From Candidatus Zixiibacteriota bacterium (lineage in GTDB: Bacteria > Zixibacteria > MSB-5A5 > GN15 > PGXB01): DNA of 64,000 nt. The notes beneath the pieces were generated by a model. The model was not told the DNA's origin, did no database searches, and saw nothing but the letters and a program-made list of their open reading frames with translations. A program made the position numbers and the translations under genes. The stretch spans positions 1 to 64,000 of the forward strand of contig JAPLUR010000107.1 of the NCBI GenBank assembly GCA_026397505.1, read 5' to 3'. The number at the start of each line of letters is the position of its first letter. Positions within the stretch are counted from its first letter, which is position 1. Of this stretch, positions 37,613 to 46,102 are shown piece after piece.

Positions 37613-38242
37613 ATGCTGAGAAAATTGCTACCCAGGGAAACCAGTTTCTTCGATTTTTTTGAACAGCACAGTAAATTGTCAATTGAAGTATGCCTTGAAT
37701 TGAACGCGATCGCGCTGAATCCACAGGAGTTGGATTCACGCGTTAAACGCATTAATGATATCGAACATCAGGCCGACGATATCACTCGTAAATGCATCGA
37801 CGCTCTCCACCGCACTTTTATTACGCCTATCGACAGAAGCGACATTCACCGACTGATGAAACGCTTGGACGATATTATTGACGCGATAGATTCAGCCGTA
37901 TCGCGCATGATACTCTACAAATTAACCTCAGTGAGGCCGGAATTTGTACAGTTTTCCGATATACTGCTCAAAGCCACAACCGAGATTGACAGCGCCATCA
38001 TTAATCTGCGCGACCTGAAGCGGGGGGCAAAGATTATTGAAAAGTCCTGCCGGGCTATTTATGAGGCTGAAAATGCCGGCGACCAAGTTCTTCGCGCATC
38101 GCTGGCGCGGCTCTTTAAAGAAGAGAAAGAGACCGTGATTGTCCTCAAATGGAAAGGGATTTTCGATCGTCTGGAAAAGGCCGCCGACCATTGCGAGGAA
38201 GTTGCCAACATCATCGAAGGCATTGTTATCGAGGCCTCCTGA
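37613..38242 (+). CDS. DUF47/PhoU-like phosphate-transport accessory protein
   Basis: A 209-residue all-helical protein matching the DUF47 family (FFDFFEQHS, DIEHQADDIT, DRSDIHRLMKRLDDIIDAID, FDRLEKAADHCEEVANIIEGI). These PhoU relatives usually accompany a Pit-type phosphate permease and modulate its activity. Here there is no pit gene downstream; the next gene is convergent. ATG 37613 has TCTGGAG 6 bases upstream and is preferred over GTG 37607. Confidence 0.88.
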   Translation: MLRKLLPRETSFFDFFEQHSKLSIEVCLELNAIALNPQELDSRVKRINDIEHQADDITRKCIDALHRTFITPIDRSDIHRLMKRLDDIIDAIDSAVSRMILYKLTSVRPEFVQFSDILLKATTEIDSAIINLRDLKRGAKIIEKSCRAIYEAENAGDQVLRASLARLFKEEKETVIVLKWKGIFDRLEKAADHCEEVANIIEGIVIEAS

Positions 38243-38335
38243 TCAAATAAGAATTCAAAGCCTATCTCATCCCCGTAATAATTTCCCCTTCCCTTACCTG
38301 TAAAATAGGAACTCGGCTGATAACGGGATAATAAT

Positions 38336-38364
38336 AAAGGGTCCGCCATGAAGACGGACCCTTT
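38336..38364. terminator. Bidirectional terminator hairpin
   Basis: A perfect 10-bp stem (AAAGGGTCCG / CGGACCCTTT) with a 9-base loop between two convergent genes. T-rich ends on both strands let it serve both directions. Confidence 0.75.
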
Positions 38365-38390
38365 TACCGGCAAGTATCGCGGTACTTGCT

Positions 38391-41300
38391 CTATCTTGGC
38401 TCTCTGAGCGGCAGACCGCAATTGATAACCCACTGATTGCAGGTGACTGGATTGGGGCCACCTTTATACAGGAAGTTAATCAGATAGGTTATGTCCTGAA
38501 TATTGACAATGCAGCTGCCGTTGGGATCACCGGAGCAGATTCTATAAGGCGTTGGTGCCGGGCCGCCCTTATAGAGGAAGTTGATAATGTGGGTAATATC
38601 CTGAATGTTGATAATACCACTGCCGTTGGCATCGCCCGGCTTGCAGTCGCAGACGAACGGGCAAACGGTTATAATGTACTCCACTTCGGTGAAAATCGGG
38701 CCGCCGAGCCACGTCCTTGAGAGACTCTGGAATTCCGTCGGGCAATTGAGACGCGAGAATTGCGCCGGATAAGTCTGATTGGAGGCGATCGGATACGCGG
38801 GTAGCCCGATAACTCCGCCGGGGCTTGGTGACTGGAGAGTCAGCTGATAACCATCATGATAATAAGTTCCATGTGGCCCGCTGACCAGGGCCAGATCATT
38901 ATGCACCTGGGCCGGATGCATTGGCATCGGCGGATCACCTTCAAGCAGGTCAAAGAACGGATCGGAGATATAGACCGACGGCGGGTTTAGCAGACTGGTA
39001 TCGACACCGGCTACAGTAACATAATGACCGCCGACTCGAGACCAGCCGCCCGGAACGCCAGGATCCGGCTGCCAGAACCCGAGCAGCATGATAACATCCT
39101 GGCTTCTCTTAACCTCACTTCTAATGAACTCCCAGGTTGGCTTCGCATACTTTGAAGCGATCAGGGTGTCATCCAGACCCAGCGAGGCCAGATAGCTGTT
39201 TATGCCGGCATGCATCGCATTGATATCTGTACCTAACGACCCCGTGCCCATCAATGCCGCCAGATTATTAACGACAGGCGGAACATTCACAGCATCATGG
39301 TCGTCCACCATAAGCGCCCCGGCGGTTATCAGGCGGAAATCATCGCTGATGGCCGGCGGCGGCGGCGAGGCCGGATTGATGAGATACTGATACTTGGAAT
39401 CAAACCAGAACAAGCAGTTGGCCACGGCCACCGGTCCGCAATGCGTCCACTGCAGGCCATTGAACCATGGCATCTGCTTTTGGTCAATATCCGGCATGCC
39501 AAACGGGACATAATCGGGATAACCGGGCTTGTAGTAGACGGGATAATCGGGATCGCAGACATTGCCTAGATTGTCCTGGTCGGCATCCTCCTGTCCCGGA
39601 TTATAGATATTGGGGCAGTTGTCGCAAACATCGCCCCGGCCGTCGCGATCGACATCCACCTGTCCGGGATTGGCAACCTGCGGGCAATTGTCGCAGACAT
39701 CGCCGAGTCCATCGGCGTCGGCATCCGCCTGGCCAGGATTGTACTTATTGATGCAATTGTCGCAAATATCGCCGATTCCATCGGCGTCGACATCCTCCTG
39801 ACCCGGATTATAGATATTGGGGCAGTTGTCGCAAACATCGCCAACTCCGTCGGCATCAACATCTTCCTGGCCCGGATTGTAATTATTGGGGCAGTTATCG
39901 CAAACATCACCCTTACCGTCCTGATCGACATCCTCTTGACCCGGGTTATAAATCGTCGGGCAATTGTCATTAGGATCGGGAATACCATCATGATCCGTGT
40001 CCACAACCGGGCAGATAATAAGGGCATACTCCAATATCGTATGGATAGGAGCGCCGGTGGGCGGAACATTCGGCATTTGAAGATCATATTTATTTAATCC
40101 GTAGAAAGACATCGCTTCCGCAGGATTAATCGGATAGCCGGCCAATTCCATAAGGAATGGAATCGGTCCCGACGGCTGGCACTGGCTCGGGATGACATAA
40201 TATTTGTCGTGATAAATTGTGCCGTGAGGCCCGGAAATAAACTGGGCGTCATTGTGCACATTAGAAGGATGTGCCGAACCGGCCGGCGGTTCGCCTTCGT
40301 TGCGATCATAAAAGGGGTCGGAGATGCACAGTGCCGTAGTCAGCGGATCCCGGCAAGTACCGGCGACGGTCACATAATGACCGCCGATTCTCTCGCAATA
40401 TCCCGGGGCAACCTCCTGCCAGAAACCGAGGAGAAGGATGACATCTTGACTTCTCAAGACCTCTGCCCTGATAGAATCAAACGGGAAAGTGGGATCAAGC
40501 GGCCGCAGGCGAACGGTATACGAATTGGTCAGGCCGGCATTATTGATCCACTGCTGGGCGCCGTTTGCCAGATCGAAGATAAATGTGCCGGGAGCAGTAG
40601 TATTAGTCAGACAAGTAACGCCCAGACCGGTGACGAAGGGAATGACATTAGTCTGGTCATGATCATCGACCGGATTTCCGGTATAATTCTGCACCAACGG
40701 GTAGTGATCATTAATTGCCGGAGGCGGAACCGGATTAGGTTCGAATTTGGAATCAAACCACCAGAGGCAATTGGCCAGCGCCACCGGCCCGCAGTGTGTC
40801 CACTGCTGTCCCGGAGGCATACCGACAAACCACCCATCCTGTTTCTGGTCAAAATCAGGCATCCCAAATGGAGCATAATCGATAAAAGAAGCCTTATAGT
40901 AATCACAGGTATCGGGTCCATGCTGGCAGTTGAGCGAATTGGTTTCACCCTGCACCGTAAACATTGGATAGCCGGGCACAGGAGGGGTAAAGCGATTGTA
41001 CCATTCATACCAGATCCCATCAGTCCAATACATCCAGTTATCACATACTACCGGAGTGGGGTTGCCGTCATAAAGGAGTGATGGAGGTGCCGCCGGTCCG
41101 GGGTCATTATACTGGACGCCAATATAGAAGGGGCCATTGACACAGCATACGGTGGGGAAAACAGCCGTCCCCGCATTTGGATAATTCCAGGTGGTCTTGT
41201 CGCAGGTGATTGTGAAGCGGCACTTTTCAGCGCCAGGCCCTGCGCAGCTATCCTGTGGGTTGGCCATATCGTAAACGACAATGTCAACAGTGACCGGCCA

Positions 41301-41612
41301 TTGGCAACCACCGTAGTCATAGAGTGTAAACGACAGCGATTGGATTTCAAAGGGATAAGTGGGCAGCGATCCGCAGGTGATCGGATTGAAATAGGTCACT
41401 GTCGCCACCCCGTTGACATATCCGCCAAAGTAATACGACGGCGTTCCGTTATGCTTCTGCAGGGCGCAGGCGGCCATTATTCCCTGCAAAGGCGGGCTTT
41501 GCAGCCCCTCCGGAAGCAGCGTGGCTTTCTGTTTCTCAGTCAATCCGGCTGTAATCCCCACAGCCAGAAGAATGAGAGGCACAAAAGACCACAAAAGTAG
41601 CTTTCTCAACAT
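38391..41612 (-). CDS. Secreted protein: two C39-like cysteine peptidase modules, thrombospondin-3 repeats, dockerin tail
   Basis: The 1073-residue protein has a signal peptide at about 1-24 and an N-terminal beta-domain to about 245. A C39/papain-like module follows (about 250-480; Q..THCGPVALANCLWWFDSK with C274, then GGHYVTVAG and ISDPFYD). Six or so thrombospondin type-3 calcium repeats (about 530-690; DNCPNIYNPGQEDVDADG) lead to a second C39-like module (about 705-930; THCGPVAVANCLFWFDSK with C725, GGHYVTVAG, ISDPFFD). Two dockerin repeats at about 990-1055 are followed by a 15-residue extension. Both modules keep a Cys-His-Asp-like set, so both may be active proteases. No ABC exporter is nearby, so these are not bacteriocin-leader peptidases. 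Confidence 0.8.
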   Translation of the reverse strand: MLRKLLLWSFVPLILLAVGITAGLTEKQKATLLPEGLQSPPLQGIMAACALQKHNGTPSYYFGGYVNGVATVTYFNPITCGSLPTYPFEIQSLSFTLYDYGGCQWPVTVDIVVYDMANPQDSCAGPGAEKCRFTITCDKTTWNYPNAGTAVFPTVCCVNGPFYIGVQYNDPGPAAPPSLLYDGNPTPVVCDNWMYWTDGIWYEWYNRFTPPVPGYPMFTVQGETNSLNCQHGPDTCDYYKASFIDYAPFGMPDFDQKQDGWFVGMPPGQQWTHCGPVALANCLWWFDSKFEPNPVPPPAINDHYPLVQNYTGNPVDDHDQTNVIPFVTGLGVTCLTNTTAPGTFIFDLANGAQQWINNAGLTNSYTVRLRPLDPTFPFDSIRAEVLRSQDVILLLGFWQEVAPGYCERIGGHYVTVAGTCRDPLTTALCISDPFYDRNEGEPPAGSAHPSNVHNDAQFISGPHGTIYHDKYYVIPSQCQPSGPIPFLMELAGYPINPAEAMSFYGLNKYDLQMPNVPPTGAPIHTILEYALIICPVVDTDHDGIPDPNDNCPTIYNPGQEDVDQDGKGDVCDNCPNNYNPGQEDVDADGVGDVCDNCPNIYNPGQEDVDADGIGDICDNCINKYNPGQADADADGLGDVCDNCPQVANPGQVDVDRDGRGDVCDNCPNIYNPGQEDADQDNLGNVCDPDYPVYYKPGYPDYVPFGMPDIDQKQMPWFNGLQWTHCGPVAVANCLFWFDSKYQYLINPASPPPPAISDDFRLITAGALMVDDHDAVNVPPVVNNLAALMGTGSLGTDINAMHAGINSYLASLGLDDTLIASKYAKPTWEFIRSEVKRSQDVIMLLGFWQPDPGVPGGWSRVGGHYVTVAGVDTSLLNPPSVYISDPFFDLLEGDPPMPMHPAQVHNDLALVSGPHGTYYHDGYQLTLQSPSPGGVIGLPAYPIASNQTYPAQFSRLNCPTEFQSLSRTWLGGPIFTEVEYIITVCPFVCDCKPGDANGSGIINIQDITHIINFLYKGGPAPTPYRICSGDPNGSCIVNIQDITYLINFLYKGGPNPVTCNQWVINCGLPLREPR

Positions 41613-42142
41613 AGTGTTACCTCCGTTATAGGATTTTGGTTAATGGTGATTTTCTCGTTTGAGTGGGGCAAGAAAATTCCCCCCACGAGAGATTTTATGA
41701 AATAGTTGATGGAAGTCAAAGCTGCAAAATCATGGATTGGACAGTAAAGACATTCACTCATAAAATTCTAAATGCGTCCGAAGCGCTTTAACGCCATTCA
41801 ATTTCAAGGCTGTTTGCGGAGATATCTCTCCTCTCCGGTTCTTCCGGATTAGGTTTTTTTATGATAAGCGAATCTAAATCACAAAAGGCTAAGGTCAATC
41901 AACTCTGGTTGAGTGTGCTCTTGAATCCTGACCTTAAAACCTTAAACAGCCGGCGCCATCCCCCTCATGCAAATGATCTCTGAGATCGTCAATTAAAAAT
42001 CGAGCAGTACTAATAGATTAAGACTCTATAATCTCACTCCGGCTGATTATCTGCATATAATTAATCGACAAAACCACTTCTTGTCAACACTTTTTTTCGA
42101 CCGGTCGCAAAGTAAATTGGTCATCGACCGCCTAACCAACTG
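41613..42142. other. Gene-free 530-bp stretch with a 23S-rRNA-tail-like motif
   Basis: It presumably contains the promoter of the minus-strand secreted protein at its left end. Near 42000-42025 the plus strand reads CGAGCAGTACTAATAGATTA, very like the conserved 3' end of bacterial 23S rRNA. Nothing else of an rRNA operon is visible, so it is at most a short remnant. No ORF is supported. Confidence 0.4.
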
Positions 42143-43075
42143 TCAGCCAAGAGATAGAAGTCTGTAAATCGGCCGCTCCATCAGTCGATTCAGGGCGGCC
42201 CGGTTGGCCAGTTTTGCACAGGAACGTAAGTCCATGTTCTGCAATAGCCCGGCAATGAAACCGGCGCTGAAACAGTCGCCGCAGCCGGTGGTATCGCCCT
42301 GGCCAGCCCTCCGTTCCGCGACAACTTGCTCCATGGATAGAGTTGCTCTCTTTGCTCGAACGACGTAACATCCCTGTTTGCCGGCAGTGATAATATAAGC
42401 TCTCCCCGAAAGATAATCGGCGTTTCGACCGAGCCCGGTCATCAGGGTCTCAAAGGCCGATAGGAGACTATTCCTATCCGATATCGTTCCCACATCTATC
42501 CCGGCCAATATTGACAATTCCAGTCTATTCATCTGGAAGAAGTCCGCCACCTGTACGACTTTTTCCCACCCCGGCGGTTTTCGCAGGAACCGGGAGCCGT
42601 CTTTCCGTTTTCCCAATGTCAGGGAATGAAGGTCAATATATATTTTCCCCTTGAAACAGCGGCGCAGCTTCTGCAGCGATGACAGATAGAGGTCCCGGCC
42701 GGAGATGTAATTGACCAGAACAAAATCACAATCAAGCAGAGGATGGAGATCAGTGTAAGTCAATCTTCTGACTCCGCCGGTGAGAATTTCGGTTTTCTCA
42801 CCATCGGGAAGATAGGTCAGATGGCAATGGTTGTTTTTCTCCAGAATTTTCCGGATATAGTCAGTATGCACTCCCTCCAGTTGACCCAGAATCTGTAAGA
42901 TCGAAGCATAATGGTTTCGGCCGATATTGCAAACCGGATAGATTTCGGCTTTATCACCGATTAAATCGGAAAGAGCAACGATATTGTATAGAATTCCGCC
43001 CCAACCTTCCTTTATGGTGCCGTCAGCCAGACGGATCGAATCGCGGTTTATAGTACCGATAATACCGACTTTCAT
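42143..43075 (-). CDS. PfkB/ribokinase-family sugar kinase
   Basis: The predicted protein has 310 residues. A longer frame extends upstream, but ATG 43075 (MKVGIIGTINRD) is the natural start and overlaps the preceding glycosyltransferase stop. It shows the PfkB glycine motif near the N-terminus (GWGGILYN) and the C-terminal signature DTTGCGDCFSAGF with the catalytic Asp. The sugar substrate cannot be read from the sequence. Being last in an operon with LPS-type genes, it may act in nucleotide-sugar supply (for example heptose phosphorylation), but this is only contextual. Confidence 0.85.
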   Translation of the reverse strand: MKVGIIGTINRDSIRLADGTIKEGWGGILYNIVALSDLIGDKAEIYPVCNIGRNHYASILQILGQLEGVHTDYIRKILEKNNHCHLTYLPDGEKTEILTGGVRRLTYTDLHPLLDCDFVLVNYISGRDLYLSSLQKLRRCFKGKIYIDLHSLTLGKRKDGSRFLRKPPGWEKVVQVADFFQMNRLELSILAGIDVGTISDRNSLLSAFETLMTGLGRNADYLSGRAYIITAGKQGCYVVRAKRATLSMEQVVAERRAGQGDTTGCGDCFSAGFIAGLLQNMDLRSCAKLANRAALNRLMERPIYRLLSLG

Positions 43076-44100
43076 GGTTGTTCGGCAGTCAGGAATTTTT
43101 GAGCGGCATCGAAGACCTGATCGACAGAAATGTCGCGCATACAGCGCATGAAATCGTCGCCAGGCCGGGGGCAGACATTTTTCACGCACGAGATACAGTC
43201 GAGATTATCTTTGATAATGACGGTTTTTTTCTCCGATAGAGGCGAGGTTTCGGCCGGGTTGTCGGCACCGGAGAGAATGACCAGCGGTATTCCGATCGCC
43301 GCCGCCAAGTGCGCCAGCCCGGAATCGTTGCCGATAAAGAGACAAGCCTTTTTCAGAAGCGCCGCGGCGGAACCGATATCAGTCCGGCCACAGAGATTGA
43401 CTATTCGTTTATCATCACCGGCGATTTGCGCACCGGCCGCCCGTTCCGAATCGGTTCCGACCAGGATAAGGCGGCCCCCGGATGAAGACAGGATAGTTTG
43501 AGCCAGAGCGGCATAGTTATCCGATCCCCATCGTCGCGATTCCGCCACCGCCTGCGGCGCGATGGCCACAAATTGCCCGGATTCGTCTATTCCATTCTCT
43601 CGGAGCAAAGTAATCGCCGCAGAATGCGCCGACGGTGAAATCTCCATTTGCGGGATGGAATCGGGCAGAGGATTTTGCGTGAAATGCTCTATCAGGCGCA
43701 TGTATGACCGTGCGCGATGCATAATGCCATCCGGCTTGGGAACGGGGTGATTGAGCAACATGCCTCTCCCCTCTCCACGATAGCCATACCGTTTCCTCAC
43801 CCCGGCCAACAACAGAATCAGCGCGGAAGAGAACGATGGGGTAAGAATGATGCCGGAATCGAATTTCATTTTCCGCAGGATGCGTGACTGAAAAATAATC
43901 GCACCCGGACCGTGCAGTTTACCCGAATCGAGCGGGAGTAAGGAGATATTTTTCATGCGGGCATAAATGGGCTCCGCCCATTGGGGTAACAGAAGCGTTA
44001 TACGAGTATCTCCTGCCGCAGAAGCCATCGCGGATATGGCCGGGTAGGCCATGAGGCAATCGCCGAGATGATTGGGAACTCTGATGACGATTTCATTCAT
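43072..44100 (-). CDS. Glycosyltransferase family 9 (heptosyltransferase-like)
   Basis: A 342-residue GT-B enzyme of the WaaC/WaaF type, which transfers heptose or a related sugar from an ADP-sugar to lipid A-core. It begins IVIRVPNHLGDCLMAYPAI and has the conserved C-terminal donor-binding segment FIGNDSGLAHLAAAIGIPLVILSG, followed by NPAETSPLS. The CISCVKNVCPRPGDDFMRCM segment near the end is Cys-rich, as in many GT9 enzymes. It overlaps the kinase gene and follows the acyltransferase gene by 37 bases. Confidence 0.9.
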   Translation of the reverse strand: MNEIVIRVPNHLGDCLMAYPAISAMASAAGDTRITLLLPQWAEPIYARMKNISLLPLDSGKLHGPGAIIFQSRILRKMKFDSGIILTPSFSSALILLLAGVRKRYGYRGEGRGMLLNHPVPKPDGIMHRARSYMRLIEHFTQNPLPDSIPQMEISPSAHSAAITLLRENGIDESGQFVAIAPQAVAESRRWGSDNYAALAQTILSSSGGRLILVGTDSERAAGAQIAGDDKRIVNLCGRTDIGSAAALLKKACLFIGNDSGLAHLAAAIGIPLVILSGADNPAETSPLSEKKTVIIKDNLDCISCVKNVCPRPGDDFMRCMRDISVDQVFDAAQKFLTAEQP

Positions 44101-44137
44101 AAGGTCATTTCACGACATTCTGATCTGGAGATGCAGA

Positions 44138-45019
44138 TCAATCCAATTTCCATCGCCGGTGCGTCCACATCCATTGCTCCGGGTGGCGTCGAATGAGCGA
44201 TTCAATGCAGGCGGTGTAGGCCAGGGTCATTTCCCGAATATCTGTTTCGGTGTCGCCGGTTCCGGGAGGATAGATAGGGGGAAGGACAATGACATGATGC
44301 CGGTTGTAACCCTTGCGGACCAAACCTCCGGCGATAATCGGGCAGCCGATTTTAACCGCAAAGGCGGCGGGACCTTTTGGCGTGGATGCCGGTCTTCCGA
44401 AAAATGGAACCACGACTCCGCCCGAGGCGGCATGTTGATCCGACACCACCGCCACCATCCGGTTGGCCCGAAGCGATTTTATGACATGACGGCTGGCGAC
44501 CCCAATCGGGATAATGCCCACCCCCAGTGATTTTCGAAACGAAATCAGGAGTTCATCGACATTCTGGTTATGTTGCTGGCCGACGAGGAAGTCAAGCGGA
44601 TATCCGCAGGCGGCCGCCCATCCTCCCAGAAGCTCCCAGTTGCCGAAATGCCCGCTGATTAGCATCGCCCCCTTTCCCTCCCCCAGCACCCGGTCGATAT
44701 GTTCTTTTCCCTCATGAGTAATCATGGAAAGAATTTTTTCTTTATCGAGGACCGGCTGGCGAGCGAATTCCACCGACGTGCGGGCGACATTGATGAAAAC
44801 CTCCTTAGTAACGATGCGGACGCGGGTTTCATCCATTTCATCCTTAAAGGCGAGGCGAAGATTATTGCGGGCGATGCGGCGGCGGGAGACAAACGCCAGA
44901 TAGGCGATTTTTCCCAGCGCAATCGCCATCCAGTCGGCCAGTCGTCCGGGAAGAATCTGCACCGTCCGGGTCAGAACCCAGACCGCGGCATATTCAAGCC
45001 CATGGCTTATCTTCATCAT
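44138..45019 (-). CDS. LpxL/HtrB-family lipid A acyltransferase
   Basis: About 293 residues from ATG 45019 (MMKISHGLEY; ATG 45016 is equally possible after AAAGGAAG). The longer frame to 45082 overlaps the upstream gene too far. It contains the acyltransferase motif SGHFGNWELLG (catalytic His plus Glu), DQHAASGGVVVPFFG and the C-terminal RHPEQWMWTHRRWK, which are family hallmarks. It adds a secondary acyl chain to a lipid A precursor at the inner membrane. This supports a lipopolysaccharide-bearing outer membrane. It overlaps the preceding peptidase gene by about 26 bases. Confidence 0.9.
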   Translation of the reverse strand: MMKISHGLEYAAVWVLTRTVQILPGRLADWMAIALGKIAYLAFVSRRRIARNNLRLAFKDEMDETRVRIVTKEVFINVARTSVEFARQPVLDKEKILSMITHEGKEHIDRVLGEGKGAMLISGHFGNWELLGGWAAACGYPLDFLVGQQHNQNVDELLISFRKSLGVGIIPIGVASRHVIKSLRANRMVAVVSDQHAASGGVVVPFFGRPASTPKGPAAFAVKIGCPIIAGGLVRKGYNRHHVIVLPPIYPPGTGDTETDIREMTLAYTACIESLIRRHPEQWMWTHRRWKLD

Positions 45020-45956
45020 CTTCCTTTTCCGGATGGCCGGAATCCCCATAGTCGAAATCGCGCGATTCAAACCGTTCCTCATCCTCCCATTTTCGGAAAT
45101 ACCGCTTGCGTCTCAGGAAATAAAGGATGAAGCCGACCAGCACGACCAGGGCCAGAAAAATCCAGAGATAGATGGTGTCGGCAAAGAAAGTCATCAGGTT
45201 GTACCTTTCTTTGAGATATTTGTCAAATTCTTTTTCAAAGTCGCGATAACCGGAGCCGGTCGCGGTCATCAGGGCCTGATCGACCGTTTTCCGCTCTTTT
45301 AAACTATCCAGAAAGATATTAAACGTCTCCGGGCCGTAACTGTCCAGAAGATATTTCACGGCCAGATATGATTCGGCATAAGCGGTGGCCGCTTTCCCCT
45401 CCGAGAAGCGGTTCAACTGCTCAATTTCGTCCAGCGGCACCAGGGAGCCGAAAATCACGGCGCGGGTTATGGAGATATTTTCGGGCCAGCCCCACTCGGC
45501 GGAGACAAACATCGCCAATCCCTCATCAACCCAGCGCGGCGGCGGGACATGACGCAAGCGATTTTCCAGAGCCAGGTGAGCATATTCGTGCTGGAGGAGT
45601 TCCCGCAGCGACCGTCCGACTCGAAAATGAGCCGGAGATTTAATGGCGATAAGGCGGCGGTACGGCAGGGCGGCGGCGGCGCCCCAATCGGGAAAAGCGG
45701 CGCCGACGACAGCTTTGAAATCCTCCGGGCTTTCGGGAATATATACGGCCGGGCGGTAATCGAGCGAATCGCCCAGGATATTTATCAGGCGGTTACGGGC
45801 ATTGGAGAAAGCGGAATCGGCAATCTGGACAAAGAGCGGGTTCTGAAAATGATAGACGAAATTCTCCCGCTGAATGACGGTGGTGGTATCAACGGCATAT
45901 GTAAGAGCGCCGAATAGGAGAAGGAAGCCGAGAAAGAACCTGAACGCCGCTTTCAT
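44994..45956 (-). CDS. Membrane-anchored peptidase MA-like zinc metallopeptidase
   Basis: A 320-residue protein from ATG 45956, which opens into a signal sequence (MKAAFRFFLGFLLL). It has a gluzincin motif H123-E-Y-A-H127 (LLQHEYAHLALEN) and a downstream Glu in PRWVDEGLAMFVSAEWGW, matching the peptidase MA family. A C-terminal TM helix (about 255-277) is followed by an Arg/Lys-rich then acidic cytoplasmic tail. The catalytic part is thus periplasmic and membrane-tethered. It is first gene of an operon with LpxL-like, GT9 and PfkB genes, so an envelope-processing role is likely but unproven. Confidence 0.82.
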   Translation of the reverse strand: MKAAFRFFLGFLLLFGALTYAVDTTTVIQRENFVYHFQNPLFVQIADSAFSNARNRLINILGDSLDYRPAVYIPESPEDFKAVVGAAFPDWGAAAALPYRRLIAIKSPAHFRVGRSLRELLQHEYAHLALENRLRHVPPPRWVDEGLAMFVSAEWGWPENISITRAVIFGSLVPLDEIEQLNRFSEGKAATAYAESYLAVKYLLDSYGPETFNIFLDSLKERKTVDQALMTATGSGYRDFEKEFDKYLKERYNLMTFFADTIYLWIFLALVVLVGFILYFLRRKRYFRKWEDEERFESRDFDYGDSGHPEKEDDEDKPWA

Positions 45957-46102
45957 AAGGCTAAGATAGGAATTTCGTATCAATTTCAAAGCGCTCTCTC
46001 AAGAAAAATATCTACTTGACGAAACAGGATAAAGTGGATATCTTATAATGTGAAAGCCGGAAATCCGGGCTTTCGAAACTCTTTGCCATTTTAAGATTGA
46101 AG

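Noticed and set aside
39560-39980. Regularly spaced similar blocks about 80 bp apart, superficially like a CRISPR array
   Set aside because: They encode in-frame thrombospondin-3 repeats (DNCPNIYNPGQEDVD) of the minus-strand secreted protein; the intervening sequence is also coding and similar, unlike CRISPR spacers.
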